Part shown: positions 34,886-45,066 of the stretch, piece by piece | Layout: the number at the start of each line of letters is the position of its first letter | Position numbering within the stretch: position 1 is the first letter of the stretch | Source: Heliocidaris erythrogramma | Taxonomy: Eukaryota > Echinodermata > Echinoidea > Camarodonta > Echinometridae | Reading direction: 5' to 3' | DNA length: 64,000 nt | Assembly: GCA_025617745.1 (NCBI GenBank) | Contig: CM046859.1 | Location: 28,571,371-28,635,370 of the forward strand | The notes under the pieces: model-generated | Databases searched by the model: none | Seen by the model: only the letters and a program-made list of their open reading frames with translations | What the model was told of the DNA's origin: nothing | Translations under genes and position numbers: made by a program

Positions 34886-35639
34886 ATTGGTGAACTTTAA
34901 AGGTTGGTTTACTCTATCAGATTCATGCATGCACTTGAACATAACTTTTATCATAAAAGGTGGCGTCCTCCCTCCCTTCTGGAAGAAAATAAAACTGCGG
35001 GAACTGAGGGAGAAGTGGAAAAAAACAAAGAAGAGATTAAAAAAGTGATGTCGGTTAATGAAGCTGACCCCTCCCCTTTACTGAGCAAGTCTGGATGGGC
35101 CGGGAGTATATTTCCGGGAGAAAAATTCACGTCAGGAAAAGTGTTTTGCTCATAAACCCCGAAAAATATCGAACAGAAAATGAAATATTACCTTCAAGCA
35201 AGGAATTGTAGGTCTGAAGTTAGTCCGAATTTTCCTTTTTCGCATTCTGTTTATTTTTCGATACAATTTCATATCGACAGACAGATGTATCCAATTATAG
35301 GCCTATGTATTATCATGATCCGATAGAGAAAAGGCAATTTAATATTTCAGCTTGAATAGCTTTGAATTTAATCTAATTTTAAGTAACATCATAATTTCAA
35401 ACGAAATTTCAAGATATTTTGTAGTGCCCCCTCTTAATGCGAAATTGACCTAATTAAAAAAATCTTGATCGCAAACTACGTGCTTATTAGTTTTTATGAA
35501 CTCGTGTCACAATGGCAAAAGGTTTTGCAGAGAGGCCTACATTCCGATGCAAGAAAATTATAATAAAATCAACTTCATTGGAAAACTATATACTTTTAAA
35601 GCATATTTATAAAAAATACGAAAGAATATGCGCAAGAAC

Positions 35640-35912
35640 ATACGGTAACCTAGCTACTCATAAGGACCGCTATTCATAAGGACCACTTATTCATAAGGAT
35701 CGCTATCCATAACGCGTGACTAAATGAATAGTGGTTTTGTATGAATAGGGGTCCTTCTAAATAGCGAGCAAACCATAGACAAATTACCTCGCTATTCATA
35801 AAGACCTCCAATCATAAGGACCACTATTCATAAGGACCGCTATCCATAACGCGTGTTAAATGAATAGCGGTTTTCTATGAATAGCGGTCCTTATGAATAG
35901 CGAGCGGACCCC
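35640..35912. repeat. Foldback element with GCTATTCATAAGGACC units
   Basis: Several direct copies of CTATTCATAAGGACC on the left, and the reverse form GGTCCTTATGAATAGC on the right; two CATAACGCGTG strings lie inside. The whole could fold into a branched hairpin. No frame or transposase. 35160-35639 and 35913-36200 show nothing further. Confidence 0.75.
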
Positions 35913-36203
35913 ATATTTGGATCTCTATTTTGCCATATACCCATAATAGTTTAAGGACTACAGAGTTGTTCGCATAGAATGTATAATATTTAAGTAAACT
36001 GGCAGAAAAGGGTTGTAATTTATAAGCAAATTTAATCTTGAATGGGCGTCCCCTTCAAGAAATTAAGTTATTACGATTTATACAGAATTTTCTTTCTACA
36101 ATATATATTTACACAATACATGAATGGGTAATCCAAGCCCACGATCATACTGATAACCTCACAGATTTAGTCTGCAGGAACAGAATCTATTTTGACACTT
36201 TAA

Positions 36204-36653
36204 AGCCCCGTCTTAACAGACACTTTTTTAAAACGCCTCGACCGGGTGATACCGGGTTAGATTTCTTTACCCCTTCCTGTTAAGCCGCTCCTACTGAGGT
36301 GTTGACCGGAATCTACCCGGTATAATTTTGCCAAAATTTGACTAGGTCCAACGAGGGTAAAATCACGACTCTACCCCTGCTAATTCCGGCCGCTCTCGGG
36401 GTAGTTTCTGACCGGACAGCTCGATTCTCGTGAAATATCACATTCCCCGCGTTTTGAATCTCCCGCGCGCGCGACAGGAAGTCATGCAGTTCTATACGTT
36501 ACTATGGGAACCTACCCGGTTAGGTTTCCAGCGAACGTCTGTTAAGACGGCGCGCCGGGGTGGACCACCCGTGGTTTTATCACCTGCTGCCCCGCTTTTT
36601 TAACCCGGCATCAGTCCCGACTCTGTCCGGACGCGGTCTATAAAAACGGGGCT
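36204..36653. mobile_element. Element with AGCCCCGT ends (PIF/Harbinger-like)
   Basis: Ends AGCCCCGTCTTAACAGAC and, reversed, AGCCCCGTTTTTATAGAC. Flanks are TAA (left) and TAG (right), close to the three-base TWA target of PIF/Harbinger elements. The inside is GC-rich with repeated ACCCGG; no transposase. Confidence 0.65.
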
Positions 36654-36844
36654 TAGAACAATTCCATAAAAAAACTCTTGAGCATGTCCTAACTTTGCTA
36701 GCCTAAAGCTGCGTCAGAAGTAGCTACACTACAGGGTATATGGAGAGCAGTTTCCTTGGTCTCAAAGGGCAGACCCTCTGTTACGCAAATGTCGGAGCGG
36801 TCGTTAGAATACTCAGTGCCGATTTTTCATTCCACAATTAAAGT

Positions 36845-36951
36845 GTACGGATCGTGAACCCGGAAGTACCATTTGTTAAGTTAGTAAGCTCTTTGACACG
36901 TCTTATTTTTTACGACTTGCCTGGTTTTCCACGACACATGTTACTCTATTG
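36845..36951 (+). other. Second TRIM exon-1-like block with splice donor
   Basis: GATCGTGAACCCGGAAGTACC and a block ending CTCTATTG before GTAAGTTAAT (donor at 36952) resemble exon 1 of the TRIM units. No kappaB/TATA block stands just upstream, so it looks like a diverged or shuffled exon-1 copy. Confidence 0.5.
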
Positions 36952-37416
36952 GTAAGTTAATTTGATATTATTTATATCAATTATCAATATATTTTTATGA
37001 AGATTACCATTCATCCAGTAAACGTTGAGAGTTAACGATGTTATGAATCAATAATTAATAACATATTTGCAGATATCATGTAGCTGTACTTATCTATATC
37101 AAACTGTTATTCTGCTTAGCTCCAATATACTGATTAAAAGATTGAAGTTTAATATTATCACAAAACTGCATCATAGACAAGCTTCTCTAATTCTAACACA
37201 GTCTATATAACCTAGTCATATAGATACTAACAGCTTTTATTTCAATTGGTTAATTCAGCAATCATAATGCTGTTTGTGATTAAATTATGAGGCGCAAAAT
37301 ATTTAATGGCCCCACGTCTTCATTAACTAGTAAGACGGACCAGAAGGGCTAACCCCCCCCCCAAAAAAAAAAAAACAACATAGGTTCTGATTGAAATCAC
37401 TGGTCACTAAGCCGGC

Positions 37417-37456
<40 letters not shown>

Positions 37457-37481
37457 ATCGACTTTCCCTCCCTGGTATGGG
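36939..37481. repeat. Segment later copied into the Tc1 element (block A)
   Basis: Nearly identical to 38546-39079 inside the neighbouring Tc1-type element, apart from the length of a C-run (about 37419-37454 here). The block begins at the exon-1-like donor. Confidence 0.9.
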
Positions 37482-38221
37482 GGAAATGGTGAGAGGGGGG
37501 TGGGAGTGTCCATGCTTCATTTTCAGGTTGTGCAAAAAAGGCCAATGGACTTTTAACACAACAGGCATATCTTCGTAAATCCCATGCCTGCTTTCAACTT
37601 CTGAAGCCTGTAAAGGATAATGTAAAGGGTCGTAATAAATAATAAACAATAGGCATAATAACACTACGTCGGGGTTCTCGGCCTCCAAAAAGGGGCATTG
37701 CATTGCAACTTCATTTTTTTTTTTCATGAAGACCCCCCTCCCCCCTCACCGTCAACGATTAGACCGGACCATTCTTTCATTTAGATATAGGCCTACATGT
37801 TTAATTGGGAAGTCGTAAAATAAATTAATCAATTATCTTTCAAGAAATAAATCATCGGGTGAATGTAGCTATTAGTCTGGGAGCCTAAGGGGGAGGTCCA
37901 TGCCTCATTTTTAGGTTGTGCAAAAAAGGCCAATAGCCATTAACACAACAGGCATATCTTCGAAATTCCCATGCCTGCTCGGACCCTTATAGGACGCTTC
38001 AAATATCTCAAGTTCTGAAGCCTAGCTGTAAAGGATAATGTAAATTAAGGGCAGCAGTAAACAATATACATAATAATAGGCCTATATCTGTAAATTGGAA
38101 GTCGTGCAAATTTATTTATTTATTTATTTCTCAATTCATCAAATAATGGAATGCATACGTTATATAAATTATGCGATATACAATAAAATGGAACATCATG
38201 ACATTAATACATCTTAAACTA
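37482..38221. other. Spacer with an internal partial duplication, no gene seen
   Basis: The string GGTTGTGCAAAAAAGGCCAA and neighbouring bases recur (about 37525 and 37913), so part of this spacer is a local duplication. A TTTATTTA run lies at about 38111. No gene is seen. Confidence 0.5.
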
Positions 38222-40727
38222 CACTGTTGGTCATAATGGTAGCATAATTTTTTTTTTTCTACCTTTCGTACACTATTGACAACAATACGAGTCATTTTTT
38301 TTGCAAAATAAAGCTTATATCTTCACCGATTTTATTGATAAATCTGTTCTCAACATATGAAATAAAAATATAAGACAAAAATTAATTCATACAAACTTTA
38401 TACACTGGTTTAAACCACTTTTGAAAAACACAATCATCCCGACCTTGGATTCCTTGAAAAAATGTATCTTTTTGGTAAATGTTTAACCATGATAATTTTA
38501 TCGTGAAAAATAAAATCTTGGGATCTTTTGATGATTGAAGGGAAGTGTTACTCTATTGGTAAGTTAATTTGATATTATTTATATCAATTATCAATATATT
38601 TTTATGAAGATTACCATTCATTCATTCCAGTAAACGTTGAGAGTTAACGATGTTATGAATCAATAATTAATAACATATTTGCAGATATCATGTAGCTGTA
38701 CTTATCTATATCAAACTGTTATTCTGCTGAGCTCCAATATACTGATTAAAAGATTGAAGTTTAATATTATCACAAAACTGCATGATAGACAAGCTTCTCT
38801 AATTCTAACACAGTCTATATAACCTAGTCATATAGATACTAACAGCTTTTATTTCAATTGGTTAATTCAGCAATCATAATGCTGTTTGTGATTAAATTAT
38901 GAGGCGCAAAATATTTAATGGCCCCACGTCTTCATTAACTAGTAAGACGGACCAGAAGGGCTAACCCCCCCCCCCCCAAAAAAAACCCAACATAGGTTCT
39001 GATTGAAATCACTGGTCACTAAGCCGGCACCCCCCCCCCCCCCCCCCCCCCCTCATCGACTTTCCCTCCCTGGTATGGGACACTATTGACAACAATACGA
39101 GTCATTTTTTTTTGCAAAATAAAGCTTATATCTTCACCGATTTTATTGATAAATCTGTTCTCAACATATGAAATAAAAATATAAGACAAAAATTAATTCA
39201 TACAAACTTTATACACTGGTTTAAACCACTTTTGAAAAACACAATCATCCAGACCTTGGATTCCTTGAAAAAATGTATCTTTTTGGTAAATGTTTAACCA
39301 TGATAATTTTATCGTGAAAAATAAAATCTTGGGATCTTTTGATGATTGAAGGGAAGTGTTCCTCTTTTTAATCTTGTTGGGTCACTTAGTACCTGGTATG
39401 GCCACCTCTGGCACGCACCAGTGCCTCCACACGCCGTGGCATACTGTCCACAAGGTTGTTGATGGTGTTCAAGGGCAGTGCATTCCACTCTTCGGTCAGT
39501 GCCTGGGCTAACTCCTGCACATTTTGAGGATGATTGTTTCTCTCATTGATGGCACGGCCCAATGCATCCCAGGCGTGCTCAGTGGGGGTTCATGTCGGGG
39601 GAACAGGCAGGCCAAGGCATCTGCTGCACGTCCTCTGCGTCAAGGAATTCCCTCACCAGACGTGCCCTATGTGATCGAGCGTTGTCGTCTTGGAGCTGAA
39701 AGTTATTGCCATATACTCTTCTCGCGTATGGAAGACAATGGCGTTCCAGGATATCGCGGTACACTACGGCGTTGACGTTTCCTTCAGGTGCAGCCAATGG
39801 CGTTTTTCCGCCATAATGTATTCCGACCCATACCATCACTGAGCCTCCACCTGCTTGATTGGTTTCCTGGACACAGTCATTACGGAGGTTCTCGCCCCAC
39901 AATCGTCGAACCCTCTGCCTCCCATCGGTGCGGTCAAGGATGTACCGGCTTTCATCAGTGAAGATTACATGGCGCCAGTGACCAAGCTGCCATCTCCTGT
40001 GCCTCCTAGCCCACTGGAGTCGAGCAACCCTGTGGCGAACAGTGAGAGGTGGAACCTTGGTCATTCGCCGAGCTCTGTAGCCATGTTGGACAAGTCTCCT
40101 GTTTACGGTTTCCCGTGAAACGTTCACTCCGAAGTGCCTCCTCCACAAGTGGCAAAGACGACTCGCTGGCATTCTCCGGTTCCTACGGCACATGTTCAGC
40201 AGTTGACGGTCATCCCGTGCGGATGTTCTTCGTGGTCGACCTGTAGATCTCTCTGGACTCAAAGTACCCGCCTCTCGATGTCTTCTGAGGATGCGGCACA
40301 CACAACTCTGCGATAGTCCAAGAATATCTGCAATTTGGGCCTGTGTCGGTCCATTCCGTCGGAGTGCAAGGAACCTCTGACGAATTGCAAGTGCCGTTGG
40401 GCGAGGCATAGTGTAAGGAATCAATGTACCAAATTTGGTAGGAATTGATCAAGCTAACTGTGAAAACGGGCTGTTAACACACGTAGGCTTTCTGCACGAA
40501 ATGGACGCAAAACAACAGCAGAAAGGAGGATCTGCCTTTCATAGCACCAAACAATAAGATATGCCACGTTATGGAATGTTTCACTTGACCGACTTTTACC
40601 TCGACAATACAAAATCATTATGTAATCAATGAACCTGGTCAAAATTATCTATTTAGGCTTTTAAATATGACTAAATCAACGGATGACTATGAAAATACGA
40701 ATTATGCTAACATTATGACCAACAGTG
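38222..40727 (-). mobile_element. Tc1-type transposon carrying a copy of nearby host DNA
   Basis: Ends CACTGTTGGTCATAATG and its complement, flanked by TA (38220-38221, 40728-40729). Inside the left part a 280-base block (38271-38549) is repeated at 39081-39360, and between the two lies block A' (38546-39079), a copy of host sequence 36939-37481. The transposase is on the minus strand. Confidence 0.9.
39386..40424 (-). pseudogene. Tc1-family transposase (DD34E), one frameshift
   Basis: Cuts and pastes the element through its terminal repeats. From 40424: N-terminal helix-turn-helix pair (AIRQRFLALRRNGPTQAQIADILGLSQSCVCRILRRH), a GRPRRTS hook, then the catalytic core with HVIFTDESRY (first Asp), QDDNARSHRA (second Asp) and PDMNP before the final Glu. 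An extra C in a C-run at about 39590 shifts the frame just before the Thr-Glu-His; in the next frame EHAWDALGRAINERN continues to a natural stop at 39386. With that base removed the spacing from second Asp to Glu is 34, as in Tc1. Otherwise the frame is clean, so the copy is young. Confidence 0.9.
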
Positions 40728-40842
40728 TACAAGGCTAACCGTAGGATTATAGAAAGAGAAATCAAACAAGACGGTTTTCATAATAAGCCGAGGCTTGACA
40801 GCATGAAAGCTCTTTGAGATAAAATATAATGATAAAATAATG

Positions 40843-40905
40843 AGAGAGAAAAAGAGAAAAAGATACAGAGAGAAATAGGGATGAAGAGAGGAGGATAAAG
40901 TGAGG
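40843..40905. repeat. Short GA-rich tract
   Basis: GAGAGA/GAAAAAGA-rich tract in the same relative place as the GA tracts of other TRIM units, before the promoter at 41303. Confidence 0.55.
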
Positions 40906-40974
40906 CAATTGTACCTTTCCAAATATTTTAAATAACAACTGTATTAACAATAGAGAGTTAATCATCCGGTTTGA

Positions 40975-41044
40975 GAGGCAGACATGATATTAACATAATA
41001 GCAAGTGGTAAACTCGTTTTGTAAATTAATATCATATCTGCCTC
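40975..41044. repeat. Small inverted repeat
   Basis: GAGGCAGACATGATATTAA (from 40975) pairs with TTAATATCATATCTGCCTC (41026-41044) with one mismatch around a 32-base loop. Confidence 0.75.
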
Positions 41045-41302
41045 CCAAAGAGGTGAAAATGTGAAAATGTGCCAAGTCATGGGTCCTATTTACAGAGTAC
41101 ATTAAAGTCATGGTTTTTTTTTAATTTCGGGACGAAGGGAATTCCTACATCAGGGCCAGAGTGTCTAATAGAATTATGTGCAAGAGCAGTCCTGGGGTTA
41201 CGAAATAAACTGAGATCATGTTCTTATGTTCGATAATGACATAGCGATAAAAAAAAACATTTCACTTCACCCGGCTTCTGTTGATCTGTGTGAACGGTCG
41301 GT

Positions 41303-41326
41303 GGGAATACCCATCATCTATAAATA
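41303..41326 (+). promoter_or_regulatory. TRIM copy 3 promoter: kappaB-like site and TATA box
   Basis: GGGAATACCC (41303-41312) fits the Rel/Dorsal consensus GGGWWWWCCM. TATAAATA follows at 41319-41326. The order and spacing match 49690-49713. Expected start is about 41350; the first exon is interrupted at 41394 by an element. Confidence 0.7.
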
Positions 41327-41393
41327 GTATCATGTCATCACGTGTTTGACGTGTATACTTGATCGTGAACGCGGAAGTATAAGATATAGTATA

Positions 41394-43117
41394 CACTGTA
41401 AAAACTGAAGTGCTGAAACACGAGTGCTAATTGGAATTTTGCACTTGACGTGCTATTTCTAACACCTCACGTGCCATTTGCGTCTGCATCTGGGAGATGA
41501 TAAGGTGCAGAAAATTGAGTGCTAAAAGTAAGTGCTGAATGTTAGGACGCTTGTTTTACACTTCAAGTGCTGACCAACGTCCCGTGATTTAATAAGCGAT
41601 TTCGTAATTAGGATTTGCGCATGAGCAGATAAAGGTCATTTGACATAAACTGGCATGTTCGTTTAAAATGCACTGAGATAAGCGTCGACTGTGTAATGAT
41701 TATTCATATATTAATTTAATTATACTTTTCATTAAATCCACTGAAAAGCAACAAAGTGTTCATTGATGGTTGGTATTTGACAGTCTGCCAAATGATAGCC
41801 AACTTGCAAACAATGCGCTTTCCCAAGTGTTCATTGACGTGCTATTCTAGTCACCTGGTCTACGATGTCTTTCTTTCATAGAGTTTGAATTCTTTAGGTT
41901 GCTATGTCGGGCAAGCTTACGTATTATCTTTCTTTGAAAAGATGCCTATCCTAATGGAAAAGGGAAAGGTCATTTGCGAAAAGTTGCTCATGGGCCAATA
42001 GACCTGTTTACTCAGTGATTCAAATTTATGGATGTTTCTTTCCTGGGGACCTAGTAACGAGGTATCATTAACATGTTATTAATGAATGAACTACAATACT
42101 TGGAATCGAGTTTGCATACATTACTTGTTGCTATGTCTGACAAGCCTCTGGCAAGCTTTCAGGTTGTCAAGAACAACCTTTGTTTCAAAAGTATGTATAA
42201 AATTTGAATCACTTATTAGTAAACAGGTCTATTACGAAATCGCTTATTACGCAACTGTAGTGCAAGAGCCATCATCTGCTGCACAGGCATGGCGTGGTAA
42301 GTAAAACTTTAAGACATTAAATTTAGAACTTCTGTAATTTTATGCGAATAAAGGTATCAAATAATATGATAATTACATTAATTTTTGTGGTGGTGGATAT
42401 GAAACATGATGAAAAGCAATGAAGTGGAAATGCCATGTTTCAGCTACCAACCGTCTACGGTACGCGTTGTCGTTGACATGAAAATTGTTGATCAGCCAGG
42501 CATGGGGCGCGATCGACCGCACGGGCCGGGCCCGGCCTGGGAAGTTTGGAAGGCAGTGTGTGTGCTTTTTTTCGTCACGATTGTGGATTGCCGAAATGGA
42601 ACAATTAAACCTCCGAAATTGCCACTTCTTGGTCTAAAGTAATTCTCAGATGATTAAATCCACATGCCATGGTTTTAGTCGATATCATCTATGTATATAA
42701 CCAGTTCATATCAATCTAAAAACAAAATCTAGACCTTAGTGTAGGGCTGTTTAACAGACTATAGAAGAGTGAGTTTTCAGCACTACAGGTGTGATTTTGT
42801 GCATACTGTTTGTGTGTGTTCTTTAGCACTATATTGGGTGCAAAAGTGTTAGCACTAGTAGTGCCGTTTTGGGGGCTCTAAAATGAGTTATTTAATGCAC
42901 TAGAAGTGTTGTTTTTGCGAGCTGCATGCGTCTAATAGCACCAGAAGTGTAAAAGGCTTACACTTAAAGTGTTTAAAGTAGCACTTGGACTGGTGTTGAA
43001 TTATAGCACTTGTACAAGTGCTACTTTAGCACAATTTGTGCAGTCCCTATGCATGCCCTTACGGGTGCTTCCTCCAAATCTTGAGGTGCTAATAATAGCA
43101 CTTTATTTTTTAGAGTG
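41394..43117. mobile_element. CACTG-ended element with AGTGCT subterminal repeats, inside TRIM copy 3 exon 1
   Basis: Ends CACTGTAAAAACTG and, reversed, CACTCTAAAAAATAAAG, flanked by TA (41392-41393, 43118-43119). Dozens of AGTGCT/AGCACT and related words crowd the outer 150 bases on the left and about 330 on the right. No transposase frame. A second element (41997-42233) is nested inside. The uninterrupted exon is at 49738-49850. Confidence 0.85.
41997..42233. mobile_element. Nested MITE with AATAGACC ends (diverged subfamily)
   Basis: Ends AATAGACCTGTTTACT and its exact complement. The core string CTTGGAATCGAGTTTGCATACATTA is shared with elements at 44470 and 58931, whose ends differ after AATAGACC. 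It lies within the CACTG element. Confidence 0.8.
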
Positions 43118-43119
43118 TA

Positions 43120-43190
43120 GGAACACCTATGATGATCATGTTTATTTTTCATGCACAAGATATTTTTCTCTAAATAATCTTCATATATTG
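43120..43190 (+). other. 3' part of noncoding exon 1 of TRIM copy 3, with donor
   Basis: Matches the second half of exon 1 in copies 2 and 4 (GATGATCATGTT, ending CTTCATATATTG); the donor GTAAGTTGTT starts at 43191. The intron would run to the acceptor CTCATAG ending at 45056. The first part of the exon lies before the 41394-43117 insertion. Confidence 0.7.
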
Positions 43191-43263
43191 GTAAGTTGTT
43201 GTCATGTGATTAATAATTCCTTCGCTTTTTGGCTTTCATAAAATATGAGTCATACTGACCATA

Positions 43264-43583
43264 GAGTACCGAAGTGATGGCGTCACAAAAAGCTATTTTT
43301 TCATTTTGACATTTTTTATACCATATCTCAAAGGAACATGGTGAAAAAAACATCCAGAGCCCAAATTTTATGGCAATTGGCTCAATGGGCCCCGAGATAT
43401 GGCCGCATGAATACCTCCTTAGCCCCATTGAAGTCAGTGTTAAATTGGCCTGGTTCTAAACTGTTAAGAACCAGACCAATTTAAACTGACTTCAGTGGGG
43501 CTAATTAGATATTCATATAGCCATACCTTGGGCCACCATGAACTGATTCATGTCAAATTTGATGACGTCACACTTCGGTACTC
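43264..43583. mobile_element. Palindromic MITE with GAGTACCGAAGTG ends, in TRIM copy 3 intron
   Basis: TA flanks (43262-43263, 43584-43585); ends GAGTACCGAAGTG and complement. The centre is a second hairpin (GGCCTGGTTCTAAACTG...). A full relative lies at 57199-57588 in the opposite orientation. The paralogous introns of copies 2 and 4 (about 49935) lack it. Confidence 0.85.
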
Positions 43584-44469
43584 TATTGTGAAATACAGTA
43601 ACCAACTAGGATTAGAGCAGTAATCGCATGGAATATTCCAAGTGGCCTATTCTACTTTCTAGGAATCTAGGGTCGGTGTTGTGAGACTTCATGTAGGATA
43701 TTGCATTTTATTCCCCTGATAGTAAAGATATGCTATTTTAAAAGGAAAATGTTGTTTTTCTGGTTGCAAGTGTTATTAAGCCGGGGAATACGCTTTAGGC
43801 TGAGAAGTTCCTCCCCTAGTTTTAAAATACTCTGAATTGTTAAGTTAGATGTAGGCTACATCATCTCTCATTTATCGGTTGGTCTTTTGTGGGCTTTATT
43901 ACGTCTTTAAGGCAAAGGTATGATAACCTTTGTTATTATCCTTCCAAAATTACATAAGGGATTATCTAAATGAGCTAGATGAACTTTATACAATGGTAGC
44001 GACATGTGAACACTTCTATTTGCTGATAGGCCCGTCTCTCAAAATAAATACATAAAAATAATCGAGACACAGCTGTCTGGATCAGACTTTCCAACATCAA
44101 TTTTTGCATTGTAGATATTTAAGTGCGGCGAAAGCAATGACTTGATTTACCCCGAACACAAGAGTCGCATTTTACCACTCATGCATAACTAGGACAGGTA
44201 TGACTGCAGTCAATACGCAGAGATCCGTGGTAATGTCCCAAGAAACGATGATTCACACACTTTGCTTCCGCAACCCTTCCGAATTAGTTCGGCGCTCTAT
44301 AGTGGACGCCAGGCTCAACAATGTATACCGCGTCTTTTTACTGATAAAGTCGGTCTCATGAAAAAGTGATATCGTTTAAAAAGTGACTGCAAAATTAAAT
44401 GTGCAAACAATACTTTTATGAGTTAAACTTAATTGCCTTCTCAGGCTTGATTAGCCCAGATACTGAAGC

Positions 44470-44695
44470 AATAGACCGCTTCTGTATTGTATACAAATTT
44501 ATGCACATATATATTCTCTGAGCACCTCGTGACGAGCTATTCCACGAATCTGCACTTTATAAATGAGCCTCAATGCTTGGAATCCAGTTTGCATACATTA
44601 TTTGTTGCTATGTCCGGCAAGCCTCCGGCAACTTTCAGGTTGTCAAGAACAACCTTTGTTTGAAAGGTATGCATACATTACCGAAGCGGTCTATT
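44470..44695. mobile_element. MITE with AATAGACCGCTTC ends, in TRIM copy 3 intron
   Basis: Ends AATAGACCGCTTCTGTA and, reversed, AATAGACCGCTTCGGTAATG. It is a close relative of 58931-59160 in the reverse orientation. Confidence 0.85.
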
Positions 44696-45066
44696 AAAAT
44701 TACTTCACGTGTGAGCTGGGCTTAGGACATCAAATTGGAAACTAAAACATATCATAATTTTGAAATCTGATCATCTCTCCAAAACGGAGACGGGTGAAAG
44801 CTAGCCAATTCCTATACCACAGGATGAATGTCATCATCTATTCCTCTTGGGTTCTGTGAAAGCAGGAAAATAGTAATACCTTAGAAGCATACGGCTATAA
44901 CTCCAAAGAGGTGTGCGAGATATCGAGGATCAATGCGTTACATATTTAGTTCTTGAACCTAGGACCCCAAGTGTCAAGACCTTAGTTTTTGGCCAATAAG
45001 GTATATCTACAAACTTGTTGTACTAACCCTTTTTCTGATTTTGCATTCTCTCATAGATATCTTAAA

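Noticed and set aside
37327-37545. Gly-rich frame near 37.4 kb
   Set aside because: The Gly run translates a C/G homopolymer.
39855-40316. Plus-strand frames opposite the transposase
   Set aside because: Shadows of the minus-strand Tc1 transposase.
44989-45066. N-terminal extension of TRIM copy 3 (and 51677-51754 of copy 4)
   Set aside because: The upstream frame crosses a pyrimidine tract and AG acceptor and is not conserved in copies 1 and 2; the ATG at 45067 (51755) begins the conserved protein.
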